From assembly GCA_016935615.1 (NCBI GenBank), contig JAFGQO010000121.1, forward strand, positions 1 through 40,428: a stretch of DNA of 40,428 nt. Reading direction: 5' to 3'. The notes beneath the pieces were generated by a model, which made no database searches, had not been told where the DNA came from, and saw only the letters and a program-made list of their open reading frames with translations. A program made the translations under genes and the position numbers. The DNA comes from Bacteroidales bacterium (lineage in GTDB: Bacteria; Bacteroidota; Bacteroidia; Bacteroidales; UBA10428). This document shows, in pieces, positions 34,203 through 40,428 of the stretch; the stretch's first letter is position 1; each line of letters starts with the position of its first letter.

Positions 34203-35576
34203 TTAATCCTGACCGATCAAAGCAACCTGTTTGTTTTTACGCAGAAAAGTTTTAATGATTTGCTGAACATCCCTGTTGTCATCGTACTTTTTGATACAAT
34301 CATTTAATAATTCCCGATCTGAAGAACAAAAATCCTTCCCGATGTATCCGTAACCTATATATTTTCCGTTGTCAACTTTGACAACAGCATATTCATTTTC
34401 ATTTCTCCCGGAATCAAGTATACAGAAGCAATTGTGTTTATAATTTTGTTCATTTAGTAACAATTGAGCTCTTGAATTATAGGTTTCAGGCAATTCTTTC
34501 CCAATGCAGGCACCGTTGCATTCAGCGATCTCATAATGAAAGCAGGCGCCCGAAGAAGGATACAATCCACATAGTTTATTGTATAACCGGAATTCCTCCA
34601 CCTTATTCTGAAGGTATGTTTTGGCCGATCTTAAAGAAGAAAAACAACACAAAGGAGTTTCCGGTGATGCCGTTAATTTATCCAGAGCAAAGCATATATA
34701 ACCATTTTTATCAATGTAATGAAATAGTCCGTATTGAGAAAGTGATCTTCTTTGTGATCTGTTATATAATGGTTTATGTTGTTTTATCTCGTGTGATTCT
34801 TTTAATAATGCAATCAATTCGCTGCCGGTTAATTCATACTCAATATCTGCAATTTCAGTTTTCATTTCTATGGCTTTCTTTTCGCTGTTGTTGTTGAGGT
34901 GAGTCATTACACGAGTGCGAATATTTTTGCTTTTTCCGATATAGATCAATTCATTTTTATCATTAAAAAAATAATAAACTCCCGTATCTTCAGGCAGATC
35001 ATTGATTTTTTCAAGACAAAGATCCGGATGAATAGTAATTTTATTAAGTTTACTTAGATTATTAATGTATAGATTATTATTATGACTTAATTTAAGTAAA
35101 TATTCAAAAAGTTTTACTGTTGCATCTGCATCTCCTCCTGCACGGTGGCGAGACGAATTTGTTATGTTCAGGCATTTGCAGATATTGCCCAGATTATAGG
35201 AGTTAAGTCCCGGTATTAATTTTTTGCTCAATTGAACAGTACAGATTTTATCACGATAAAAAGTATATCCCAATCGTTTGTACTCATTTCGGATAAAATG
35301 GTAATCAAAGGATACATTGTGAGCAACAAATATGCAATCGTTTGTTAGTTCAAGAATCTTTTTGGCAATTTCATAGAATTTTGGAGAATGAGCAACCATT
35401 GCATTGGTAATACCGGTAAGATTTGTAATGAAATAAGGGATTTTTTTTTCAGGATTTACCAACGAACAAAACTGATCAACAATTTTTTCTCCGTTATGGA
35501 CAACAACAGCTATTTCGGTTATTTTCTCAATCACCGGACTACCTCCTGTTGTTTCCACATCAATTATTGCATACAT
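34203..35576 (-). CDS. DEDDh 3'-5' exonuclease fused to GIY-YIG nuclease with UvrC-like Cys cluster
   Basis: A 457-residue soluble fusion. Residues ~1-165 are a DnaQ-like exonuclease with the complete DEDDh set: Asp6, Glu8 (DVET), Asp91 (HNVSFD), His144 and Asp149 (HRAGGDAD). Residues ~192-275 are a UvrC/Cho-type GIY-YIG domain (DTGVYYF, IYIGKSKNIRTRV, ESHEIKQHKPLYN). Then comes a UvrC-like cysteine set, Cys336-x8-Cys345-x7-Cys353-x3-Cys357; the last three match UvrC's C-x7-C-x3-C, reported to hold an Fe-S cluster in E. coli UvrC. The C-terminal ~100 residues are unassigned; no RNase H-like UvrC endonuclease half is present. A DNA repair role is likely. The gene stands alone. Confidence 0.92.
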   Translation of the reverse strand: MYAIIDVETTGGSPVIEKITEIAVVVHNGEKIVDQFCSLVNPEKKIPYFITNLTGITNAMVAHSPKFYEIAKKILELTNDCIFVAHNVSFDYHFIRNEYKRLGYTFYRDKICTVQLSKKLIPGLNSYNLGNICKCLNITNSSRHRAGGDADATVKLFEYLLKLSHNNNLYINNLSKLNKITIHPDLCLEKINDLPEDTGVYYFFNDKNELIYIGKSKNIRTRVMTHLNNNSEKKAIEMKTEIADIEYELTGSELIALLKESHEIKQHKPLYNRSQRRSLSQYGLFHYIDKNGYICFALDKLTASPETPLCCFSSLRSAKTYLQNKVEEFRLYNKLCGLYPSSGACFHYEIAECNGACIGKELPETYNSRAQLLLNEQNYKHNCFCILDSGRNENEYAVVKVDNGKYIGYGYIGKDFCSSDRELLNDCIKKYDDNRDVQQIIKTFLRKNKQVALIGQD

Positions 35577-35647
35577 ACAATGGTAAAATTAAAGCAATGA
35601 TTTTACATTTTTATTGTTAAACAGCAAGAGTTATGAAATAGGACAGT

Positions 35648-35785
35648 TTGGAGTTTAGAGTCTGGAGTTGGAAGTCTGAAGGCCGAAGTCGGAAGAAAGA
35701 AGATGGGAATGAGAGAGTGAGAATGTGGGAAGATGAAAAAGCAAGATAGTGTGACTGTGAGAAGATGAGACTAGTGACTTGGAGC
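35648..35785. repeat. Purine-rich degenerate word repeat
   Basis: Iterated GAGTTTAGAGTCTGGAGTT, GGAAGTCTGAAGG and GAAGTCGGAAGAAAG words pass into GAGAGTGAGAATGTGGGAAG words. The plus strand is nearly all purine plus T, with very little C. It is non-coding and reminiscent of similar word-like repeats at 15609 and 29803. Confidence 0.55.
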
Positions 35786-35858
35786 TATGAATCCATTACG
35801 CATGATGCAATTACAATGTTCAGTATAGCCGGCTTTGTGAATACAGGAAATAAAAAAA

Positions 35859-35880
35859 GCTCTGCATTGAGATGCAGAGC
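35859..35880 (-). terminator. Strong rho-independent terminator without an associated gene
   Basis: The perfect 9-bp stem GCTCTGCAT / ATGCAGAGC has a 4-base loop and, on the minus strand, is followed immediately by seven Ts (GAGCTTTTTTTATT). On the plus strand the stem is followed by CAGAGACC, so only the minus orientation is a terminator. Upstream on that strand there is about 500 bp without an ORF, which suggests a small RNA transcript. Confidence 0.75.
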
Positions 35881-36060
35881 CAGAGACCGTTAGCGCGTGT
35901 GACTGATATAAGGTAGGATGTGTAAAAGTAATTATATTTATTTAAATTCCAAACTCCACGGTATTAATTTGAAAATGTATCGCTGAACTTCTTTATCAGG
36001 CTGAGTAAAATCATTATAATTTCAAAAATTATTTTGTTACTTTAGGAAGTTTAAAATTTA
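35881..36060 (-). ncRNA. Possible small RNA ending at the 35859-35880 terminator
   Basis: Inferred only from the terminator. The minus strand directly before it (CACGCGCTAACGGTCTCTG, 35881-35899) is distinctly GC-richer than its surroundings. The 5' end is unknown and the coordinates are a guess. I do not recognise it as 6S, SRP, tmRNA or RNase P RNA. Confidence 0.25.
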
Positions 36061-36289
36061 TACCTTTTCACTATAAGGTATTTAATGAATATAAAATTCG
36101 AAATTTCGAGTTTCATTTGAACAAGAATGCATTTTGATCATTGCTTTCGGCAACATTATTTAGTTTGTACTTGTTTTTTAACTAAGATTAATAGGATTTA
36201 TGTTTATCCCGCAATCCAATTTCCGACCAGACAATTGACATTATTTCAGAACTATTGCAGCAAAATATAGGCTTTTTTATTTTTTTATC

Positions 36290-36297
36290 TATATTTG
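36290..36297 (+). promoter_or_regulatory. Candidate -7 promoter element TATATTTG
   Basis: It matches the Bacteroidota housekeeping -7 consensus TAnnTTTG and lies 84 bp before the ATG at 36381. The -33 region is T-rich without a clean TTTG, so support is moderate. Confidence 0.4.
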
Positions 36298-36380
36298 TTT
36301 TACTGTGTATTTAGCGTGATTTTCCTTTCATCGGATGAGTAAGGACAATAATATTCAATCAATTAGACATTACAGGAAAG

Positions 36381-36857
36381 ATGAGAAAGAATGAAACATT
36401 AGAAGAAATGGTTGCCAGGCGAAATAAACGTCTTAAGAGTCTGTTTTCAAGAAACGGAGTGAATGTGCGACTTGTTGGGGATGATCAGAAACCCGCAGTG
36501 ATAATGGATGAATCGGTAGTATTATCTTGTTATGTTAAAAATTTTGATCTTCACTTTACTAAAGAACCCTTCAGTGATGACATTATTAAAACGGTGAAGT
36601 TAAAACACGAGCCCGATATAACACGATTTGAACTTCAGGAGGTTATTGAGTTGTGTAAACACCGACCTGTATACCGTGTAATGCTGAAAGGAACAGAGCT
36701 TTACCTGGTAGGTTACAACTATCTGAATTCGGAAGATTCGGTGGGCAGATATCCTGTTTTTGCAAAACATAAACCCAAAGTATACTTTGATAAAGCTTAT
36801 GCAGAAAAGGTCGCGGTTAACCTTAAGGAAGACGGATATGAAATCGACATTGTTTAA
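36381..36857 (+). CDS. Hypothetical protein, 158 aa
   Basis: Not recognised. A soluble, mixed alpha/beta, slightly basic protein with no signal peptide or TM segment. The N-terminal ~20 residues (ETLEEMVARRNKRLKSLF) look helical. The rest has alternating strands, with segments VVLSCYVKNFDL, RPVYRVMLKGTELYLVGYNYL and GRYPVFAKHKPKVYFDKAYAE that look structured rather than random. Codon use resembles the neighbours and a promoter-like element lies upstream, so it is probably a real gene. Its stop overlaps the stop of the convergent DUF4268 gene by 4 bp. Confidence 0.75.
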   Translation: MRKNETLEEMVARRNKRLKSLFSRNGVNVRLVGDDQKPAVIMDESVVLSCYVKNFDLHFTKEPFSDDIIKTVKLKHEPDITRFELQEVIELCKHRPVYRVMLKGTELYLVGYNYLNSEDSVGRYPVFAKHKPKVYFDKAYAEKVAVNLKEDGYEIDIV

Positions 36858-37318
36858 GTCTTGCTGTATTTGATATAATCTTTGTATTTCAGAAAAAAAT
36901 CTTCCATAAAATTCATTTTTTTATAGAAAAAATTGTTTGCTTTTCCCCAGCATTCCTTTTTGTATATGCTAATTCCGTTAATTTGAGTATAAATTCTTGA
37001 AACGGATTTGGTTTCAGAAAGAGGGTAATCAATCTCCCATACAAGAGGAAAAGGAATTTCTTCCTCTATCTTGTTTTTTAATGATTCCAGCTTATTCCAA
37101 AGTTCAATTCTTTTTTCCGGATTTCTGGTGTCGATCTCAATGGCCACAAGGGCTATCGTTTCATCAAAATGGAATTTCAATTTCATTTGCTTTATGCCGG
37201 TATCATTCATCAACCATTCTCCTTTTTTTCCTTCCCTTGTTCTTTTTCTTCCAGACCAGGATTTGAATTTGTCCCAATATTCTTTCCGGATCAATTTGGC
37301 TTCTTCAATAGAATACAT
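36854..37318 (-). CDS. DUF4268 domain protein
   Basis: A 154-residue cytoplasmic protein beginning MYSIEEAKLIRKEYWDKFKSW, the usual opening of DUF4268 proteins in Bacteroidota, followed by KGEWLMNDTGIKQMKLKFHFD and the VAIEID strand. Some members of this family in other architectures are fused to restriction-like nuclease domains, but the stand-alone form has no assigned function. It follows arfB by 17 bp on the same strand and is probably co-transcribed. It overlaps the convergent 36381 gene by 4 bp at the stops. Confidence 0.85.
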   Translation of the reverse strand: MYSIEEAKLIRKEYWDKFKSWSGRKRTREGKKGEWLMNDTGIKQMKLKFHFDETIALVAIEIDTRNPEKRIELWNKLESLKNKIEEEIPFPLVWEIDYPLSETKSVSRIYTQINGISIYKKECWGKANNFFYKKMNFMEDFFLKYKDYIKYSKT

Positions 37319-37335
37319 AACAAAATAGAATTGCG

Positions 37336-37752
37336 TTAATAATCAGGTTTTCGTCGCAACTGCTTTTTTAAAGAATGAAGGATTTTCTTTTCACGATTTT
37401 TCATTTTCGACAAACGTGTTGGTTTTGTCGGCTTCCTGATATTCAAAGGTTTTAAGGCTTCCCGTATCAGAAAATTGAATTTTCTGATCGTTTCTTCTTT
37501 ATTTCTTAATTGTGAGCGTTCAGTTTGGGAACTGATAATTAATTCTCCTTTGACCGTAAGACTTGATTTTAGTTTTGAAAGGATCAATGATTTTTCATTT
37601 TCTGTCAATAAAGTCGAATCAGGAACATTAAAACGAAGTTCTACCCTGGTGTTGACTTTGTTTATGTTCTGTCCTCCCGGACCACTGCTACGGGAATAAG
37701 TGAAAATGAATTCCCGGCTAAAATCACGCTGAATAAAGTTATTTTTGATCAT
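37336..37752 (-). CDS. arfB: Peptidyl-tRNA hydrolase ArfB (YaeJ), ribosome rescue factor
   Basis: A 138-residue class I release-factor-like protein that hydrolyses peptidyl-tRNA on ribosomes stalled without a stop codon. GGQ at residues 26-28 sits in SRSSGPGGQNINKVNTRVEL, a near-perfect family signature. The basic C-terminal tail (PTKPTRLSKMKNREKKILHSLKKQLRRKPDY) is what inserts into the empty mRNA channel. The stop-codon-recognising domains of RF1/RF2 are absent, as expected. ATG 37752 is preferred to the in-frame GTG at 37758. Confidence 0.95.
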   Translation of the reverse strand: MIKNNFIQRDFSREFIFTYSRSSGPGGQNINKVNTRVELRFNVPDSTLLTENEKSLILSKLKSSLTVKGELIISSQTERSQLRNKEETIRKFNFLIREALKPLNIRKPTKPTRLSKMKNREKKILHSLKKQLRRKPDY

Positions 37753-37789
37753 GAACACTGCTATTAGTTCTTAACCGGATCCTTGAATT

Positions 37790-38695
37790 TCAGAGAACAA
37801 AAAAGATTGTTACTCCAAGAACGCTGATTACAGCACCTATTATCTCATACAAAGTGACTTTCTGATGATAGAAAACAACTGCCGGAACAAGAATTAAAAC
37901 AGGAACAATAGCCATTATGGTCGATGCTATGCCTGTTTCAGTATGAGCAACTGCCAGTAAAGAAAATGAAACTCCCAGAAAGGGTCCGAAAAATGATCCC
38001 GTCATTATGGCGATCATAGCTTTGTAGTGTAATACTGCTTCAAATACTCTTTTCCATCTGCGCATTATACTTACCAATAGTACAAATCCTGCTGTTCCTG
38101 CAATAATTCTTATCTGGGTTGCGGCAAAAGGGTCATAATTTTTCATCCCAAGTTTGCTCAGTACAAGTCCCAAGGCCTGACCGGCAGCTCCGCCAAATGC
38201 AAATAAAATACCTTTAACAGGCAGCTTAAGCGTATAGCGTGTTCCGTTTTCACCGCGACTGATGATCGCTATGGCAATACCTCCAATCGTTAAAATCATC
38301 CCAAGATAATTCAGATAATCTATTCGTTCCTTTAAAATAAGAAATCCAAAAAAAGCTGCCAGCGGAGGCACAAGAGCCATAATAAGCATTGCAAAACGCG
38401 AACCTATCATGGTGTATGATTTAAACAAAAAAAGATCACCAAGAACAAATCCGATCAGACCGGATACACTCAGCCATGTCCATTGATAAAGATTTGCATC
38501 GGACGGGAAAAAACTACCGCGGTAAATCAGGGAAAAAAGACTTAAAAACAGGAATCCCAATACCAGTCTTATGATATTTACGGATAACGATCCTACTTTT
38601 AAACTTGCAGATTCAAAAGCAAGAGCTGTTGCCGTCCAGAAAATTGCAGTGCAAAGTGCATAGAATTCACCGATATGTTCCTGAAAGAATGTCAT
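37790..38695 (-). CDS. EamA-family (DMT) transporter
   Basis: A 301-residue inner-membrane protein with about ten hydrophobic helices in two EamA repeats (~10-140 and ~155-295). Typical pieces are GEFYALCTAIFWTATALAFE at the start of repeat 1, LKERIDYLNYLGMILTIGGIAI closing it, and GILFAFGGAAGQALGLVLSKLG opening repeat 2. ATG 38695 is the first ATG; the open frame further upstream has only a TTG (38809) and would add ~38 unconvincing residues. The substrate is unknown: members export amino acids, nucleosides or other metabolites. Divergent from the phosphatase gene at 38824. Confidence 0.9.
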   Translation of the reverse strand: MTFFQEHIGEFYALCTAIFWTATALAFESASLKVGSLSVNIIRLVLGFLFLSLFSLIYRGSFFPSDANLYQWTWLSVSGLIGFVLGDLFLFKSYTMIGSRFAMLIMALVPPLAAFFGFLILKERIDYLNYLGMILTIGGIAIAIISRGENGTRYTLKLPVKGILFAFGGAAGQALGLVLSKLGMKNYDPFAATQIRIIAGTAGFVLLVSIMRRWKRVFEAVLHYKAMIAIMTGSFFGPFLGVSFSLLAVAHTETGIASTIMAIVPVLILVPAVVFYHQKVTLYEIIGAVISVLGVTIFFVL

Positions 38696-38823
38696 CACCA
38701 GTTGAATGAGTTGTGGCACTAAAAGTAATACAATCCTCAAAAAATACAGCAATGATTCATGTTTCCGCTGGATAATATTTTTTAACTTACAATTGCAATT
38801 ATGATCCAATTATTGAAAAAACC

Positions 38824-39489
38824 ATGAGTGAATTCAATTTTATCGCCGATTCCTTCCAGGGTATATCCCATGTGGAAAATCAGGATGGTTTTTTTATTGT
38901 GAGTCAAAAGAAATACAGTCTTTTTTTTGTATTTGACGGTGTTAGCCGGTCAATACATCCAAAACAAGGTGTGGAAAACGCAATTGAATTTATAAAACAA
39001 AACCATCCCGATTATTACCACAACAATACATATGATCTAAAAGGACTCATGTACGGTTCACATAATCATATACTATTGAGTGGATTAACGAATGCACTTA
39101 CAACTTATTGTGCTGTTTGTTCGGTGAACAGGCCTGATCTGATTATCTCTAATCTTGGAGACTCAAGAATATATGTCGTGGATAATCATAGTATAAGATC
39201 AGTAACTACTGATGATACACTTTACCCCGGAAGCAATATTCTTACAAAATGTCTTGGAATAATGAATCTTAATGAGAATGACTTCAGGGAAGCAACAATC
39301 AGGACCGGCAACAAAGATTTTTTTCTCTGTTCAGACGGGTTTTATTCGATCATTGAACAAAATATGAAAAAGTTTATTGCGATATTAAAAACAAAGAATA
39401 CCAGTAAAATAAAAAGTTTAATTCAATCTTTAATTGCAGGATTAAATTTTGATGATGCAACATATGTGTTAGTAAAGGCAATGGAATAA
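38824..39489 (+). CDS. PP2C-like serine/threonine phosphatase
   Basis: A 221-residue soluble metal-dependent phosphatase domain, close to the smallest size known for PP2C. Metal-binding and core motifs are present: Asp21 in ENQDGFF, Asp38-Gly39 in FVFDGVS, LGDSRIYVV, FFLCSDGFYSII and the terminal DDATYVLV. Such stand-alone enzymes usually oppose a Ser/Thr kinase or act on anti-sigma antagonists; no kinase or FHA gene is visible nearby. The ATG is 128 bp from the divergent EamA start, and the gene ends 9 bp from the convergent DUF4197 gene. Confidence 0.88.
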   Translation: MSEFNFIADSFQGISHVENQDGFFIVSQKKYSLFFVFDGVSRSIHPKQGVENAIEFIKQNHPDYYHNNTYDLKGLMYGSHNHILLSGLTNALTTYCAVCSVNRPDLIISNLGDSRIYVVDNHSIRSVTTDDTLYPGSNILTKCLGIMNLNENDFREATIRTGNKDFFLCSDGFYSIIEQNMKKFIAILKTKNTSKIKSLIQSLIAGLNFDDATYVLVKAME

Positions 39490-39498
39490 CCAATACGA

Positions 39499-40215
39499 TC
39501 AATCACCAAAAACCCATTCCAGGATATCCGAAGTTCTTGCCAATGGATCTTTTCTGATCTTTTCTTCTTCTTTTGATATCATAACAAATAATCCTTCAAT
39601 CGCTTTGTCGGTTACATATTCGGATAAATCAGGATTCATCTTTTTTACAAGAGGGATGGCATTGTATGTTGTAACAACACTATTCCAGTATTTGGTGGCA
39701 TTTACTTTTTCAAGAGAGTGTTCAATGAGAGGCTTTATTTTCCTGAAAATATCATTTGTGGTTTTTTTCTGAAGGTAATTGGTGGCAGCATGATTATTCC
39801 CGTTAACGATGTCAAGGGCATCATGAACACTCATTTCTTTGATTGCAGAGATAAATATCGGTTTGATTTCATCTGCTGCATCCTCGGCAGCTCTGTTAAT
39901 GCTTAACACTACCTTATCAACTTCACCGCCGAGCCCGATCAATCTTAATTTGTTTTCTATCATGTCAGCTTCGGGAGGAAATGGTATTTTAATTTCCGGA
40001 TTGCCGAAATACCCATCTTTTACGGATACCAGTTCTATACTTTTTCCTGTTCCTTGAATGAGTGCCTCTTTGATTCCTGCAACTGCATCTTCATTGGAAA
40101 TATTTTTTGAATTTCCGGGAATTGATTTTTCAACTCTTTTCCATAATTGAGCATGTGCGGAATGAATGGATATTGAAGAAACAATCAACAACAATAAGAA
40201 AACTATGTTTTTCAT
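39499..40215 (-). CDS. DUF4197 family exported protein
   Basis: A 238-residue protein with signal peptide (MKNIVFLLLLIVSSISIHSAHA) and a mostly helical mature part. Matches to DUF4197 include GIKEALIQGTGKSIELVSVKDGYF, IKIPFPPEADMIENKLR, VVLSINRAAEDAADEIKPIF and TKYWNSVVTTYNAIP. The family is widespread in Gram-negatives, periplasmic or lipid-anchored, and has no established function. Its upstream region is the second copy of the ~190-bp dispersed repeat, starting 24 bp beyond the ATG. Confidence 0.92.
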   Translation of the reverse strand: MKNIVFLLLLIVSSISIHSAHAQLWKRVEKSIPGNSKNISNEDAVAGIKEALIQGTGKSIELVSVKDGYFGNPEIKIPFPPEADMIENKLRLIGLGGEVDKVVLSINRAAEDAADEIKPIFISAIKEMSVHDALDIVNGNNHAATNYLQKKTTNDIFRKIKPLIEHSLEKVNATKYWNSVVTTYNAIPLVKKMNPDLSEYVTDKAIEGLFVMISKEEEKIRKDPLARTSDILEWVFGD

Positions 40216-40239
40216 GGTGCACGATATTATTTAAATAGC

Positions 40240-40428
40240 GTGAGATCGAAATAAAAAACTTAATTATCAATTATTTAAAAAGTTTCTTAGTGAGATCTTT
40301 GTGTTTTGGTGACTTTGTGGCATTTTTAATCATGCTATTTTAGCCACGAAGACTCCAAAACCCGAAGAAACACAAAGTCTGCTCATATAAATAACTATAA
40401 ATCAATAAATGTATTATCTATCCTTATA
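40240..40428. repeat. Dispersed ~190-bp intergenic repeat, copy 2 (may continue past the window)
   Basis: It aligns base for base, with few differences, to 14101-14292 and in the same orientation relative to the adjacent minus-strand gene. It runs to the last base of the window (TCCTTATA), which is also where copy 1 stops matching as far as can be tested. Internal complementary arms are at 40296-40321 and 40343-40379. Confidence 0.85.

Larger units (their letters stand above)
35577..36380. other. 804-bp intergenic region with simple repeats and an orphan terminator
   Basis: Between the exonuclease gene (minus) and the unknown gene at 36381 (plus). It contains a purine-rich word repeat (35648-35785), a strong minus-strand terminator (35859-35880) with no minus-strand gene before it, a small TACCTT...AAGGTA hairpin (36061-36080) and a promoter-like TATATTTG at 36290. 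No ORF with coding character was seen. Confidence 0.7.

Noticed and set aside
34472-34897. Plus-strand open frame of 141 codons opposite the exonuclease gene
   Set aside because: It is covered by the conserved GIY-YIG and Cys-rich regions on the minus strand; the translation looks random.
35859-35899. attC-like (integron) site, because of GTTAGCG next to a hairpin
   Set aside because: No matching complementary core site pair and no integrase; the hairpin plus T-run is fully explained as a terminator.
1-40428. tRNA or rRNA genes
   Set aside because: I looked for T-loop GGTTCGAATCC-like words and conserved rRNA stretches and found none; a tRNAscan run would settle it.
1-40428. A phage-defence or toxin-antitoxin system
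   Set aside because: DUF4268, the exonuclease/GIY-YIG fusion and PP2C could each occur in such systems, but they are separate, surrounded by housekeeping genes, and lack partner genes.

Overview
The window reads as chromosomal DNA from a free-living member of the Bacteroidota (Bacteroidales/Marinilabiliales-like). The supporting signs are a SusC/SusD pair with an ECF sigma factor and FecR-type anti-sigma factor, propeller-type hybrid histidine kinases, C-terminal type IX secretion (T9SS) sorting domains, AT-rich intergenic DNA and a TAnnTTTG-type promoter candidate. I saw no rRNA, tRNA, CRISPR array, transposase, phage gene or integrase.

Layout. (1) 2-1279: 3' part of a charged coiled-coil protein made of 87-residue tandem repeats. 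(2) 1469-4421, minus strand: an SDR and an aldo/keto reductase translationally coupled, behind a GNAT-like protein. (3) 4619-13497, plus strand: two tandem paralogous hybrid sensor kinases (14 propeller blades, Y_Y_Y, TM, HisKA, HATPase, receiver, no DNA-binding domain), followed by a secreted CBM9-like T9SS protein. (4) 13536-16912: periplasmic glutathione peroxidase, secreted SMP-30/gluconolactonase-like T9SS protein, and a URO-D superfamily protein. (5) 16962-18820, minus: lemA and two TPM-domain genes. (6) 19065-29492, minus: sigma factor, anti-sigma factor, SusC, SusD and two TIG/IPT surface lipoproteins, closed by a strong terminator at 18953-18980. This is a glycan-uptake locus with its own trans-envelope signalling module but no glycoside hydrolase or lyase in the window. 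(7) 30141-40215: purL, a DEDDh exonuclease/GIY-YIG fusion, an unknown 158-aa protein, a DUF4268 protein, arfB, an EamA transporter, a PP2C-like phosphatase and a DUF4197 protein.

How the genes fit together. The sensors, CBM9 protein, lactonase-like protein and SusCD locus all point to sensing, binding and import of carbohydrate at the cell surface. The degradative enzymes must be encoded elsewhere or supplied by other organisms. The remaining genes are housekeeping or of unknown role.

The least expected material is between genes. A ~190-bp repeat, about 93% identical by eye, lies in the same orientation just upstream of two unrelated genes (14101-14292 and 40240 to the window end). Several other intergenic stretches carry word-like inverted repeats. 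A strong minus-strand terminator at 35859-35880 has no minus-strand gene in front of it, which suggests an unannotated small RNA. I found no complete new defence or mobile system.
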